Assembly: GCF_000702945.1 (NCBI RefSeq)
Contig: NZ_JNLE01000005.1
Span: forward strand, 310,001 to 374,000
Direction: 5' to 3'
DNA length: 64,000 nt
Source of the DNA: Clostridium sp. KNHs205
Lineage (GTDB): Bacteria > Bacillota > Clostridia > Lachnospirales > Lachnospiraceae
Positions 44,727 to 52,792 of the stretch are shown piece by piece; within the stretch, counting starts at the first letter, position 1, and each line of letters begins with the position of its first letter. The notes beneath the pieces were generated by a model. That model did not search any database, had not been told where the DNA came from, and was given only the letters and a program-made list of their open reading frames with translations. The translations under genes and the position numbers were made by a program.

Positions 44727-44745
44727 ATTACTTATGTAACCTTTT

Positions 44746-44874
44746 TTAGCAGCAAGCTGCTACTCCATCTCCAGCTATAGGGGAGATATCCTTAAGACCA
44801 GCCTCTTCCTCCTGCTCAATATTAAGAGTTTCTTCATTTACTACTTCTTTTACTACTTCCTTATCTTTATCCAT
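44746..44874 (-). CDS. RiPP precursor peptide ending in Cys-Cys
   Basis: A 42-codon ORF with an ideal site AGGAGGTGATAAGT before its ATG. The first 26 residues are acidic (MDKDKEVVKEVVNEE; then IEQEEEAG), as in leader peptides; after Gly26 the C-terminal part reads LKDISPIAGDGVAACC and carries the only two cysteines, at the very end. It lies between a regulator/second-peptide pair and the radical SAM gene on the same strand, with a hairpin after it. The likely modification is a thioether from the cysteines. A decayed copy of its leader lies at the end of the operon. I do not recognise its family. Confidence 0.8.
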   Translation of the reverse strand: MDKDKEVVKEVVNEETLNIEQEEEAGLKDISPIAGDGVAACC

Positions 44875-44980
44875 ACTTATCACCTCCTGTTACCAATATT
44901 ACTTTAATGGGTATTTCTCCCAATAAGCCGATTGTAATTGCTGTTATAACCTCTAACAGTATCCTCTAAATAGGTACTCA

Positions 44981-45139
44981 TCAATTGTCTGTGCCTATGC
45001 CGATATCATATATCTCATAGCCAACTCCCGGTCTTTCCTCAGGCGAATCAACATCTACATTCGTATTTGTTATTTCAATTTCTACCTCTTTCTTGATGTC
45101 ATCTGATATAATCTTCTTTCCAACCTTTTCTTCCATCAT
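44981..45139 (-). CDS. Second precursor-like peptide, cysteine-free
   Basis: A 52-codon ORF; its ATG overlaps the stop of the regulator gene (ATGA) and AAGGAGG is just upstream. The N-terminal half is charged (MMEEKVGKKIISDDIKKEVE); the C-terminal part, RPGVGYEIYDIGIGTDN, is glycine-, tyrosine- and aspartate-rich and lacks Cys. This pattern fits a second substrate of the radical SAM enzyme with a different cross-link chemistry, for example through Tyr, Asp or Ile side chains, but an accessory leader-binding or immunity peptide is also possible. No homology to the 42-residue precursor beyond acidic character. Confidence 0.65.
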   Translation of the reverse strand: MMEEKVGKKIISDDIKKEVEIEITNTNVDVDSPEERPGVGYEIYDIGIGTDN

Positions 45140-45738
45140 TCTTCCTCCTTCCCATTTTGATTTAGTTCCATGCTATAGGGTGCCAAAACACTGATAAACC
45201 CATAGGTCTCCGTGGCATCTTCATTCTCAAGACTCTGGTACTTTGCAAATAATTCTTCCAGATCTTTTTTAAATCCCATCATCGTTTCATCATCTGTTTT
45301 AATAAAATATGCCTTAATTTTGTATGTCTTATCACCATAATGGTTTATATTTTTAATAACCTGTCTTGTCAATGATGAAAAGTGCTGCGCAGACAGCTCA
45401 ATGTCTCTCTCTCTGTTATTGTTATCATTTACATTATTATCTTTAAGATAGTTTAGTATATCTATATCCTTTGAAGCCAACATATAAACCTTTTCCATCT
45501 TGCCGTCATTCACAGACATGCTTTTTATAGAAACCAATCCGGCATTTATCAGTCTGTTGATATAGAGCTGAAGAGAAAATACCGGTATGTCTAGCTCTCT
45601 TGATAATTCTCTCGCTGTTTTGCTGGTGGCGAGCAGACTCAGTATTATATCCAGTGCGTTTCCTTTTAAGATATCTTCCTTCAGACTATCTTTTTCATCT
45701 ACCATTGACATCTCATATATACAAGATATATCATTCAA
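45136..45738 (-). CDS. Winged-helix regulator of the RiPP operon
   Basis: A protein of about 200 residues with an ArsR/MarR-like winged helix (KTARELSRELDIPVFSLQLYI, INRLINAGLVSIK, about 38-75) and an alpha/beta C-terminal part containing YKIKAYFIKTDDETMMGFKK. The first ATG touches the GGAGG site; I chose the TTG three codons later, which has nine-base spacing. It is the second gene of the operon, 16 bases after the M16 peptidase stop, and its stop overlaps the start of the second precursor-like peptide. It may repress the promoter upstream of the M16 gene, where CCGTCA boxes lie. Confidence 0.75.
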   Translation of the reverse strand: MNDISCIYEMSMVDEKDSLKEDILKGNALDIILSLLATSKTARELSRELDIPVFSLQLYINRLINAGLVSIKSMSVNDGKMEKVYMLASKDIDILNYLKDNNVNDNNNRERDIELSAQHFSSLTRQVIKNINHYGDKTYKIKAYFIKTDDETMMGFKKDLEELFAKYQSLENEDATETYGFISVLAPYSMELNQNGKEEE

Positions 45739-45754
45739 TACAATCATCCTCCAG

Positions 45755-47023
45755 TCAGTTGATATTTAAAATCGGTACCAGTTTGTCTATGTTGCAATTT
45801 CCTATTACTGCGACAGAAAGATTATCACTTTTTATTATTTCTGCAGCAGTACGATTAAGACTTTCCAGTTCAACTTTCTCTAAATTACGCAATTCCTGTT
45901 CCAGAGAATAGAGATGTCCAAAGGATCCACATTTTCCCAGGAATTTTAATTGCGATGTTAGATTACCTAATTCAAGAAGCCTTGATGTTCTTAGTATCCG
46001 TTTTGCCCTCTCCAGCTCCGTTTTGTTAAAACCGGATTCTTTTGCTTTTTGAAATTCGTCTATTGCCAATTTTACAACTTCTTCTACTGATTCCTGTGCA
46101 CATACTGAGGTAAATGAAAAAGTTCCCTTGTTTTCATAAAAGCTTGTAAAAGTTCCCAGATTATAGGCTAGTCCTTTCTTGACTCTTATTTCCTTGACAA
46201 GTCTGGACTCCAGACTTGTATCGCCCATAATCTTTGACATGACATCAATATTTATCCTTTCTTTTTCCGTGTAACCGCCTGTCCTAAAACCTACAGCAAT
46301 AACGGTATTTTTACCTCCTCCACTATTGAAATAAATTCCCGGTTCACTTTCCACTATCTCGTTATATTCCCTTGTACTAGTATCTTTCCAATCTGCAAAG
46401 TTCTCTTCTACTATTTTAAGCACATCCTGATACTCAAGTTCACCGACAATCACTAGTGTAGAATTTTCCGGTGTATATGCCATTTTTATAATATTTTCCA
46501 AACTTTCATTTTTACAATTTTTTACGTTCTCGATATTCCCAACTATGATCCTGCCAACATCCATATCCCCCCACAAAGCCTGCCCAATCCGTTCCTTAAT
46601 CTGTCCAAAGGAGGAGTAAAAGGATATTGCCTCCTGTACGACAACTTTTTTTTCATTCTCTAATAAATCTTCAGGAAATGATTTATTCTCAATTACTATA
46701 CTGGCAAGTGTTTTGATACACTTCTCAAGTGTATCTGACAACCCTGTAAAATAAAATGATGTATTTTCTTTTGTAGTGCCTGCATTATAGATAACCCCCT
46801 CTGAAGTTACCTCTCGCATCAGTTCTTGAAATCTGGCATTTCCATGATTGTCCATATTAATCATTAGATGCTCCAGCAAATGAGACTGACCACTCGTACT
46901 TGCATCTTCATATTTACTGCCCTGCCGTACCCATATACCACATGCTATGGTCTTTATGTTCGGTATCCTATGTATTACAATTCGCAGGCCATTTTCAAGA
47001 TAGACATTCAGAATATCATACAT
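45755..47023 (-). CDS. M16 zinc peptidase, probable leader protease of the RiPP operon
   Basis: A 422-residue M16B-type (processing peptidase/insulinase) protein. The inverted zinc motif HLLEH is at 48-52 and the third ligand is Glu at about 131 in VVVQEAISFY; the C-terminal M16 half has the usual GGGKNTVIAVGFRTGGY strand and an arginine-rich RAKRILRTSRLLELG helix. In subtilosin loci AlbE/AlbF and in PQQ loci PqqF belong to this family and remove leaders. The ATG chosen follows GGAGAG. It is the first gene of the operon that contains the precursors and radical SAM enzyme. Confidence 0.9.
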   Translation of the reverse strand: MYDILNVYLENGLRIVIHRIPNIKTIACGIWVRQGSKYEDASTSGQSHLLEHLMINMDNHGNARFQELMREVTSEGVIYNAGTTKENTSFYFTGLSDTLEKCIKTLASIVIENKSFPEDLLENEKKVVVQEAISFYSSFGQIKERIGQALWGDMDVGRIIVGNIENVKNCKNESLENIIKMAYTPENSTLVIVGELEYQDVLKIVEENFADWKDTSTREYNEIVESEPGIYFNSGGGKNTVIAVGFRTGGYTEKERINIDVMSKIMGDTSLESRLVKEIRVKKGLAYNLGTFTSFYENKGTFSFTSVCAQESVEEVVKLAIDEFQKAKESGFNKTELERAKRILRTSRLLELGNLTSQLKFLGKCGSFGHLYSLEQELRNLEKVELESLNRTAAEIIKSDNLSVAVIGNCNIDKLVPILNIN

Positions 47024-47042
47024 TGAAATCTCTCCTATATCT

Positions 47043-47088
47043 CCGTCAACTAAATATAATCTTACCGTCACATATATACCAATTGACG
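47043..47088 (-). promoter_or_regulatory. Candidate promoter and CCGTCA boxes of the RiPP operon
   Basis: On the minus strand TTGGTA, 17 bases, TTATAT (47054-47082). The word CCGTCA occurs on the plus strand at 47043 and 47065, 22 bases apart, and inverted TGACG at 47084. One box lies between -35 and -10 and one just after -10, good positions for a repressor. The rest of the gap up to the 5'-nucleotidase gene holds only its terminator. Confidence 0.45.
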
Positions 47089-47307
47089 TGATCTATAATT
47101 TAACCACCAAATTGATCTTATATAACTATTATATTCGTCTCACTGGATAAATATGACAAGCTATTAATATTTATTCTATAAAAATATTTTTAATATTCTG
47201 ATATACGCCACATATACTGCATCTTAATAAACAGGAACTGTTATAATGATTTATGTCTAATACTATATCTGATTTATTTTATTTTATCTTTGCCCTTACA
47301 ACCTTAT

Positions 47308-47350
47308 AAAAAAAATCGCTAACCCTTGGTTACCCTTGGATTAGCGAGTA
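47308..47350 (-). terminator. Rho-independent terminator
   Basis: Stem atcgctaaccc / ggattagcga, followed by TTTTTTTTATAAGG on the minus strand. It closes the 5'-nucleotidase gene. Related to the terminator of tRNA-Gly at 11.03 kb. Confidence 0.8.
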
Positions 47351-47446
47351 TTATTTACGATTTAACATTATTCAACCCTAACCCCATATCATGTAACAAA
47401 CCAAAAGGGAAAGGTAGATATTTTATACTTATGTATCGTGGTAACT

Positions 47447-49210
47447 TTATTGATAAATTCTTATTTTATCTCCAATATAAATTAAGTCAGGATTTTTAAT
47501 GTTATCTTTATTCCATTGATAAATCGTATTCCAGGAAGATGCCTTTCCTAAGAAATTATAAGCTATTTTACTTAAGTTATCCCCTTTTTTAACAATATAT
47601 GTAGTGTATTTCTTAGTCTCAGTCTTAGAATCCTTTGTTAAAGGTTCCTTTTTATCAGATGCTTTTACTTCTGCTTCTCCTACTATCTGAGTGTTATCAG
47701 CTACGGTAATTCTTCCTTGCTTTTGAATCGTGATAACGCCTGTCTTTTTGATATAGTTCATAATAATTTCTTCCATGGCATTATATTCATTTAGCGTCGG
47801 AAATTTACTAAACATTGTATAGTTATCACCGCCTGCTGCCATAAAATCATTTGTGGCCATGGTATAGGTTGCCTTTAGATTAAGTTTTTTGCCATTTACC
47901 TTAATATTGACTGCCCGGCTCCCAACGGCTTTTGAGATATCGATTTGGAAAGTTACACCTGATACCTGTGGGAATCCTCCCAGTGACTCCGGATAGGAAG
48001 CAACACCAACCTCCAATGCATCTTTTAGCGCCTGCCCGGTTATTTCTTTTGTTACGACATAATTGCCAAATGGAAATACTGTTACCAAGTCTTTTCTGGT
48101 AATGGCACCGGTCTGAATAGAGGCGCGAATTCCCCCACCATTGGTAATGGCAATATCCGCACCTGTTGCATCCCGAAATGCATCCGTTACAAAATCACCC
48201 AGGTTCGTTTCACCAGTTCTAACAAAATCTCTTTCTCCGACTAAATCTACGGCAGTTTCTCCAACTTTTTCAGAGAGAATTTTATCCTGCTCAGAAACAA
48301 CTTGCGCTGTATATTCATCTACCACAACATCTGTACCTTTAAACTGTTCCGGCGTAATTAAAGTTGGTGTTATATTTCCCTGCTTATCAATCAAAACCAC
48401 ACCGATGTTTTTAATATATTCACCAGTACTGACTATTAAAGTATCCCGAACCTTTAGACCCTCTGATAACATCGTATGACTGTGGCCGTCTACTATTAAG
48501 TCAATCCCATCTACCTGCTCCGCAATCTTTTTTGTTGTAAATTCACTGCTGGTATCTAAACCAATATGTGTTAAGGCTATTATTATTTCTGCACCTTCTT
48601 GCTTAAGCTTCGTAACTTCTTCTTCGGCTACTGTTATTGGATTCTCAAATGTAATTCCTTCCACATTCTTAGGATTAGTTTTGTAAGCCGTCTCTGGAGT
48701 AGATAATCCAAAAATACCATATTTAATACCGTTTTTTTCAATAATGGTGCTTTCATCAAACAATTTTTTTCCGGTAACTGTATCCACTGTATTAGCTGAA
48801 ATCAAATCATATTTCATTAATTTCTCCAGTGACTTTAAATGGTCATAACCGTAATTAAAGTCATGATTACCAGGCACCATTGCATCATATCCAGCCAGGT
48901 TCATGATATTAACGATGCTTTCTCCTTTATCCAGTGTTGCAATGGGCAGTCCATGTAAAGTATCTCCTGCATCCATTAAAATAACTTCTGCTCCACGTTC
49001 TTCGTACAGTTTTTTTAAAGCGCTGACAGAAGTAAATCCCATATATCCGCTATTTTCATCCGGAACTGCTCTGCCGTGTGTATCGTTTGTATGTATTACT
49101 ACAGTATAACCCGTTAAATCCGTCTTCGCTGATTCTTTTGCTGCCACCGGACTAGATGCTGTTAATATAATAGCTAGTGCCAAAATTAGTCCTAAAAATT
49201 TCTTTCTCAA
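47447..49210 (-). CDS. Secreted 5'-nucleotidase (UshA-like) with C-terminal LysM domain
   Basis: A 587-residue exported protein: signal peptide RKKFLGLILALAIILTA, metallophosphatase domain with HTNDTHG, DAGDTLHG, GNHDFNYG and GHSH (two-metal site), the 5'-nucleotidase C-domain with ITNGGGIRAS and AAGGDNYTMF, and a C-terminal LysM (YIVKKGDNLSKIAYNFLG) that would hold it on peptidoglycan. It releases phosphate from extracellular nucleotides. I chose a TTG start because GGAGGG is correctly spaced before it, while the ATG five codons earlier overlaps that site. Its 5' leader region carries an unusual three-way-junction element. Confidence 0.92.
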   Translation of the reverse strand: MRKKFLGLILALAIILTASSPVAAKESAKTDLTGYTVVIHTNDTHGRAVPDENSGYMGFTSVSALKKLYEERGAEVILMDAGDTLHGLPIATLDKGESIVNIMNLAGYDAMVPGNHDFNYGYDHLKSLEKLMKYDLISANTVDTVTGKKLFDESTIIEKNGIKYGIFGLSTPETAYKTNPKNVEGITFENPITVAEEEVTKLKQEGAEIIIALTHIGLDTSSEFTTKKIAEQVDGIDLIVDGHSHTMLSEGLKVRDTLIVSTGEYIKNIGVVLIDKQGNITPTLITPEQFKGTDVVVDEYTAQVVSEQDKILSEKVGETAVDLVGERDFVRTGETNLGDFVTDAFRDATGADIAITNGGGIRASIQTGAITRKDLVTVFPFGNYVVTKEITGQALKDALEVGVASYPESLGGFPQVSGVTFQIDISKAVGSRAVNIKVNGKKLNLKATYTMATNDFMAAGGDNYTMFSKFPTLNEYNAMEEIIMNYIKKTGVITIQKQGRITVADNTQIVGEAEVKASDKKEPLTKDSKTETKKYTTYIVKKGDNLSKIAYNFLGKASSWNTIYQWNKDNIKNPDLIYIGDKIRIYQ

Positions 49211-49392
49211 TAATTTTCCCTCCATTAACGATAAATTTTACGGTATCAGACCACTATAAAGTTTGTCTTTACTAAAATCTTAAAAGATATGAATTTTTCA
49301 ATCTACCATATTATAGTAAAATTTTTGCAAACTTTATTAGCCTCATAACAATTTATCCGTGGATGGAGGAAAAGATGCTAAAGAATCGCCAA

Positions 49393-49457
49393 AAATAAGG
49401 ATTACAGCCAAAAGCTGAAGTCTGCAAACCTGATTGTATCAGGTCGTATCCTTATAA
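49393..49457. ncRNA. Unassigned three-way-junction element
   Basis: Three perfect stems: P1 ataaggat/atccttat (8 bp), P2 cagc/gctg with 5-base loop, P3 acctga/tcaggt with 5-base loop, joined as one three-way junction. On the minus strand a TTTTT tract follows P1. It lies about 185 bases upstream of the 5'-nucleotidase start, also minus strand, so it could be a leader riboswitch or terminator. It does not match purine, preQ1, c-di-GMP or other riboswitch cores I know. A palindrome atctctatttagagat lies close by; the rest of the 540-base gap shows nothing. Confidence 0.5.
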
Positions 49458-49754
49458 TTGATTTGAATTATCTCTATTTAGAGATCTAGTTAACCCATGT
49501 ATGTTGATGTTTTTTTTATAAGTGTTATGCTTCAAAGGACAGAGTTTTTATATTAGTGGAGAAATTAAATATGCTCATACCACGTTTGTATTTCAGGCTC
49601 CTTATAAAGTGTTTGAAAAGATACAGCTCCATAATAAATTTACCTGAAACATATCGTTTTCCCCTAATACAATTATAGATAGGGAATAGATTAGCTATTA
49701 ACGAATATATTAAATAAAATACTCTATATTTTTTACTATTAAAAGAGGTTAATC

Positions 49755-50642
49755 ATGTATGTAAGAAATAAATATACAAATATGCTTATAAGACTATCTA
49801 ACTTAGAGGATTACGATATCTACTATATATCCAAGGACAAGATCAGTAATTTCTGGTTTATCATTAATCAAGGAATCAATGATATGGCTAATTTAGTAGG
49901 TGCCAGTTTTATTTGGGATGCTCCTGAGGAAAGATCTGTAGATAAACAAATAGAAATAATAACTAATGCCGCGAATAACGGTGCAGATGCTATGCTAATA
50001 GCTGCTCTCGATCCTGTAGGAGTATCCAGTGCAATAAAATATGCAAAATCCTTAGGTGTAAAAATTATATATCTAGATACTCCTTCAACTGAGGAAGGCA
50101 TTGTAACACTAGCAACTAATGATTACATTGCTGGTGTTACTGCTGGTGAAAATATGATTATTGAATTGGCAGCCGCCGGATATAGACAAGGCACAATAGG
50201 AATAGTTAGCGATTCCATAATGAGTACAAATACCAGAGAAAGAGTTAATGGTTTTCGTAGCGTATTAGCTACTAATAGAAATTTCAAACTGCTTAATACT
50301 CAATTTGGTCCTAACACAGAAAGTGCATTAATAATAGCAGATAGTTATATTGCTAATAACCCGGATTTAGTTGGAATATATGGTACCAATGAGGATACAA
50401 CTATCGGTGTTGGGTATGCAATCAGTAAAAGTAGCATCCCAATAGTTGGAATAGGATTTGATTTTCCACCTGAAACTGAGAAATTGCTTGAGAATGGAAG
50501 CTTAAAAGCGGTTATGGTACAAAATCCATACACCATGGGATATCTTGGAATGGCACAAACCATAGCCGCTTTAAAGGGGTTTGACACAGGACCACACTAT
50601 ATTAATACTGGGGTATCCGTCCGAACAAAGTATACAAATTAA
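49755..50642 (+). CDS. Sugar-binding-protein-like domain without signal peptide
   Basis: A 295-residue type I periplasmic-binding-protein fold (Peripla_BP_4, as in ABC sugar receptors): SKDKISNFWFIINQGINDMA, KQIEIITNAANNGADAMLIA, VTLATNDYIAGVTAGENM and a final MVQNPYTMGYLGMAQT. Such proteins are normally lipoproteins or follow a LacI HTH, but here neither is present; the protein begins MYVRNKYTN and ends VSVRTKYTN, a repeated motif at both ends. No permease or ATPase genes are nearby. It may be a cytoplasmic sensor or a rearranged gene. A group II intron fragment begins right after its stop. The RBS (AAGAGG) is good. Confidence 0.65.
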   Translation: MYVRNKYTNMLIRLSNLEDYDIYYISKDKISNFWFIINQGINDMANLVGASFIWDAPEERSVDKQIEIITNAANNGADAMLIAALDPVGVSSAIKYAKSLGVKIIYLDTPSTEEGIVTLATNDYIAGVTAGENMIIELAAAGYRQGTIGIVSDSIMSTNTRERVNGFRSVLATNRNFKLLNTQFGPNTESALIIADSYIANNPDLVGIYGTNEDTTIGVGYAISKSSIPIVGIGFDFPPETEKLLENGSLKAVMVQNPYTMGYLGMAQTIAALKGFDTGPHYINTGVSVRTKYTN

Positions 50643-50644
50643 TG

Positions 50645-50814
50645 TTTATATGCGCCTAGCCTTTTATGCGATTTCTATCCGTCGGACCAGAGGTTTGTCT
50701 ACAGCTTCCTTCAGATTCCACCTCACGATGAACACTCTTGCTGTTAAGCTATACATTTCCCACTACCTTGGTATGTTCGAGACTTACACCCGTTAGAACG
50801 CGCCCATGGTGCGC
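50645..50814 (-). mobile_element. 5' fragment of a group II intron
   Basis: On the minus strand the sequence matches the domain I start of a common clostridial group II intron: ATGGGCGCG, AACGGGTGTAAGTC, GGTAGTGGGAA, TCGTGAGGTGGAATCTGAAG and GTCCGACGGATAGAAATCG follow in the known order. The first bases (normally GTGCGCC) are altered, and domains II-VI and the reverse transcriptase ORF are absent. Recognition is from memory of the family consensus. It is a non-mobile remnant. Confidence 0.75.
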
Positions 50815-50820
50815 AAAAAA

Positions 50821-50850
50821 TAGGAAGTCCTATAAAAGGGCTTCCCAGGC
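50821..50850 (-). terminator. Hairpin, terminator-like
   Basis: Stem ggaagtcc / gggcttcc with an AT loop, flanked by aaaaaata on the plus strand (T run on the minus strand). Confidence 0.55.
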
Positions 50851-50935
50851 AAATTCCCATAACCAGATACACTTACATGCCCTAGAACAATCTCCTTTAT
50901 CAATAACATAATGCTGAGGGAGGAGTACAACTTAA

Positions 50936-51778
50936 TCAGCACACGTAAGTATGTTCTGCAAAATAAGCAATCTCAGCAAAACCATTTCTTTCATATAATT
51001 TTTTTGCGCCAGAATTTGATTTCGCTATTCGAAGTCTTATCTTATCAATGGATTTGTTTGAACTCATAGTTCTAATACAATGTGCTAATATGTAAGTTCC
51101 GTAGCCACGATTTTGGTATCTTGGTCTTACAACCAAATCAGTAATATAGTTTTCTTGAAAAATATATGCACCTACCAATTCGCCACTTAACCAAAACGAA
51201 TAGATTTGATTATGTTTATTCAAAGTATCGAGTTTTTGTTGAAATTGCTTTTCATTTAAAGCATAGCTGTTTGTCTCCCAATCATTATCCACATGCAACT
51301 GATAATATGCAGTATCAAATAAATCAATAAATTCCTTTAACCTGCTATTATCAAAATTTCTTTCTACTAAATTGCAGTTGCAGTTTGTTAATTGTGGTAA
51401 GTTTTTATCCTGATATTCAAGGTGGTATCCTTCCATATCTGATTGAAAACCTAAAGTTCTTACTAATTCAATTATTTTGGAATTATTCCCCCAAGTATTA
51501 AAGCATACCTCTTTTGTTATATTTTCAGAAATGTATTCATTAGCTTTTAGCTTTATTAATTCTAAAACCTCTTCTATGCTATCTTCATTAAGGAAATAAG
51601 AATAAAAAATACAACAATCTTCGTTGTCAACTTTTATGAATGCACCTTTATTTTCTACTGTATTTAAAGAATATAACACTTCAACATTTTGAATGGAATT
51701 GGCTACATATTCCTTTGCATGGGGGGATATTTTTTCTATTAATTTTAATATTTCTTCTTCAGACATTATGTCAATCAT
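50936..51778 (-). CDS. GNAT N-acetyltransferase (two-lobed)
   Basis: A 280-residue protein whose last 130 residues are a GNAT domain: acetyl-CoA loop VVRPRYQNRGYGTYILAHCI (about 218-237) and AKSNSGAKKLYERNGF. The first half (about 1-130) looks like a second, degenerate GNAT lobe (NTWGNNSKIIELVRTLGF). Such tandem enzymes include mycothiol-synthase-like proteins, but the substrate here is unknown. The first ATG is almost joined to AAAAGG; an ATG four codons later could be the true start. Confidence 0.8.
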   Translation of the reverse strand: MIDIMSEEEILKLIEKISPHAKEYVANSIQNVEVLYSLNTVENKGAFIKVDNEDCCIFYSYFLNEDSIEEVLELIKLKANEYISENITKEVCFNTWGNNSKIIELVRTLGFQSDMEGYHLEYQDKNLPQLTNCNCNLVERNFDNSRLKEFIDLFDTAYYQLHVDNDWETNSYALNEKQFQQKLDTLNKHNQIYSFWLSGELVGAYIFQENYITDLVVRPRYQNRGYGTYILAHCIRTMSSNKSIDKIRLRIAKSNSGAKKLYERNGFAEIAYFAEHTYVC

Positions 51779-51831
51779 TCCTTTTCAATTCCGGTAGATT
51801 TTATTAAGCGTGAGTAGATTCTATTTGATTA

Positions 51832-52623
51832 CTATTTGGTTATTTTAGTTAATTCAGGATTTATCATCCCAAGATTATCATCAAGTGTAAGTATATAACT
51901 AGGAATTTTACTATTTCGATTATATATGTAAAAATCAAGAAGGCTACCATGAGTTGTATATGAGTTGCTATAATATGGCCGCTCTGATTTATCATAATAG
52001 ATAGCTGACGAACTCCTATAACTTCCCGCTATTAAAGAATTTACAGTAATAAGTTTAGAAATTAATTTTCCATTTTTACCATAACTAAAATCCATTACTA
52101 CTAATTTTTCTATTTCGTCACCACTATATATACCTGTTGATGTGTAATTTATAAGCCTTTGCTTTTTATTTATAAATCTATATGTTTTTTCTTCCTTATA
52201 GTTTGCAATTTCTACAGAATAAGGATTAAATTTTGTATCATTCCTAATGGGCATAAGTGAAAACTTATCATAAGTAAATTTTTTTTGAGTAGCATAGGAA
52301 TCTATTTCAAATCCGAATGGATTGCTATAATAATATGAAATTCCACAACCTTTTTTTGTTTTTTCATCAAAATACAATTCGACGGCTAATTTGCCTTCAT
52401 CATCATAACCTTTATAAAAGGTATTTTTATTGTTAAACCCATACTTTTGCAAAAATTTACTTTCAGTAGTAGTCACTATTTTATTTGTATTTTTATCCCA
52501 GTAATCTATGCTTGTTTCAGCGCTAACTTTTTTACAATAAATTATTACTGAACTTAATAATACTACAATTAAAAAAGATAAATTTACTTTTAGAATTTTA
52601 TGAAACCATGTTTTGCTATTCAT
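51832..52623 (-). CDS. Secreted or membrane-anchored hypothetical protein
   Basis: A 263-residue protein with an N-terminal membrane/signal segment (LKVNLSFLIVVLLSSVIIYC, ending at VSAE). The mature part is beta-rich with many Tyr, Asn and Lys (FYKGYDDEGKLAVELYFDEK; SYGKNGKLISKLITVNS), reminiscent of YD-repeat-like strands, but no family is recognised. Strong GGGAGG site. Very AT-rich codon use. It stands between a GNAT and an AraC gene. Confidence 0.6.
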   Translation of the reverse strand: MNSKTWFHKILKVNLSFLIVVLLSSVIIYCKKVSAETSIDYWDKNTNKIVTTTESKFLQKYGFNNKNTFYKGYDDEGKLAVELYFDEKTKKGCGISYYYSNPFGFEIDSYATQKKFTYDKFSLMPIRNDTKFNPYSVEIANYKEEKTYRFINKKQRLINYTSTGIYSGDEIEKLVVMDFSYGKNGKLISKLITVNSLIAGSYRSSSAIYYDKSERPYYSNSYTTHGSLLDFYIYNRNSKIPSYILTLDDNLGMINPELTKITK

Positions 52624-52792
52624 TATAACCTCCCTTTGTTAAACAAAATCCATCACAAGCTCAATTTATCCATAATAAGCAGAATATACTGGTTAAAAGG
52701 ACAGAAATTGTTTAAAATATTGCGTATCACACATTTACTTCGCTTAATGCTTATACTGCAGTGTGATACAATTCATAAATACAATCAACAGT

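Noticed and set aside
49393..49457. Purine riboswitch
   Set aside because: Three stems fit, but the conserved junction and loop bases of the purine class are missing and the loops are 5 instead of 7 bases.
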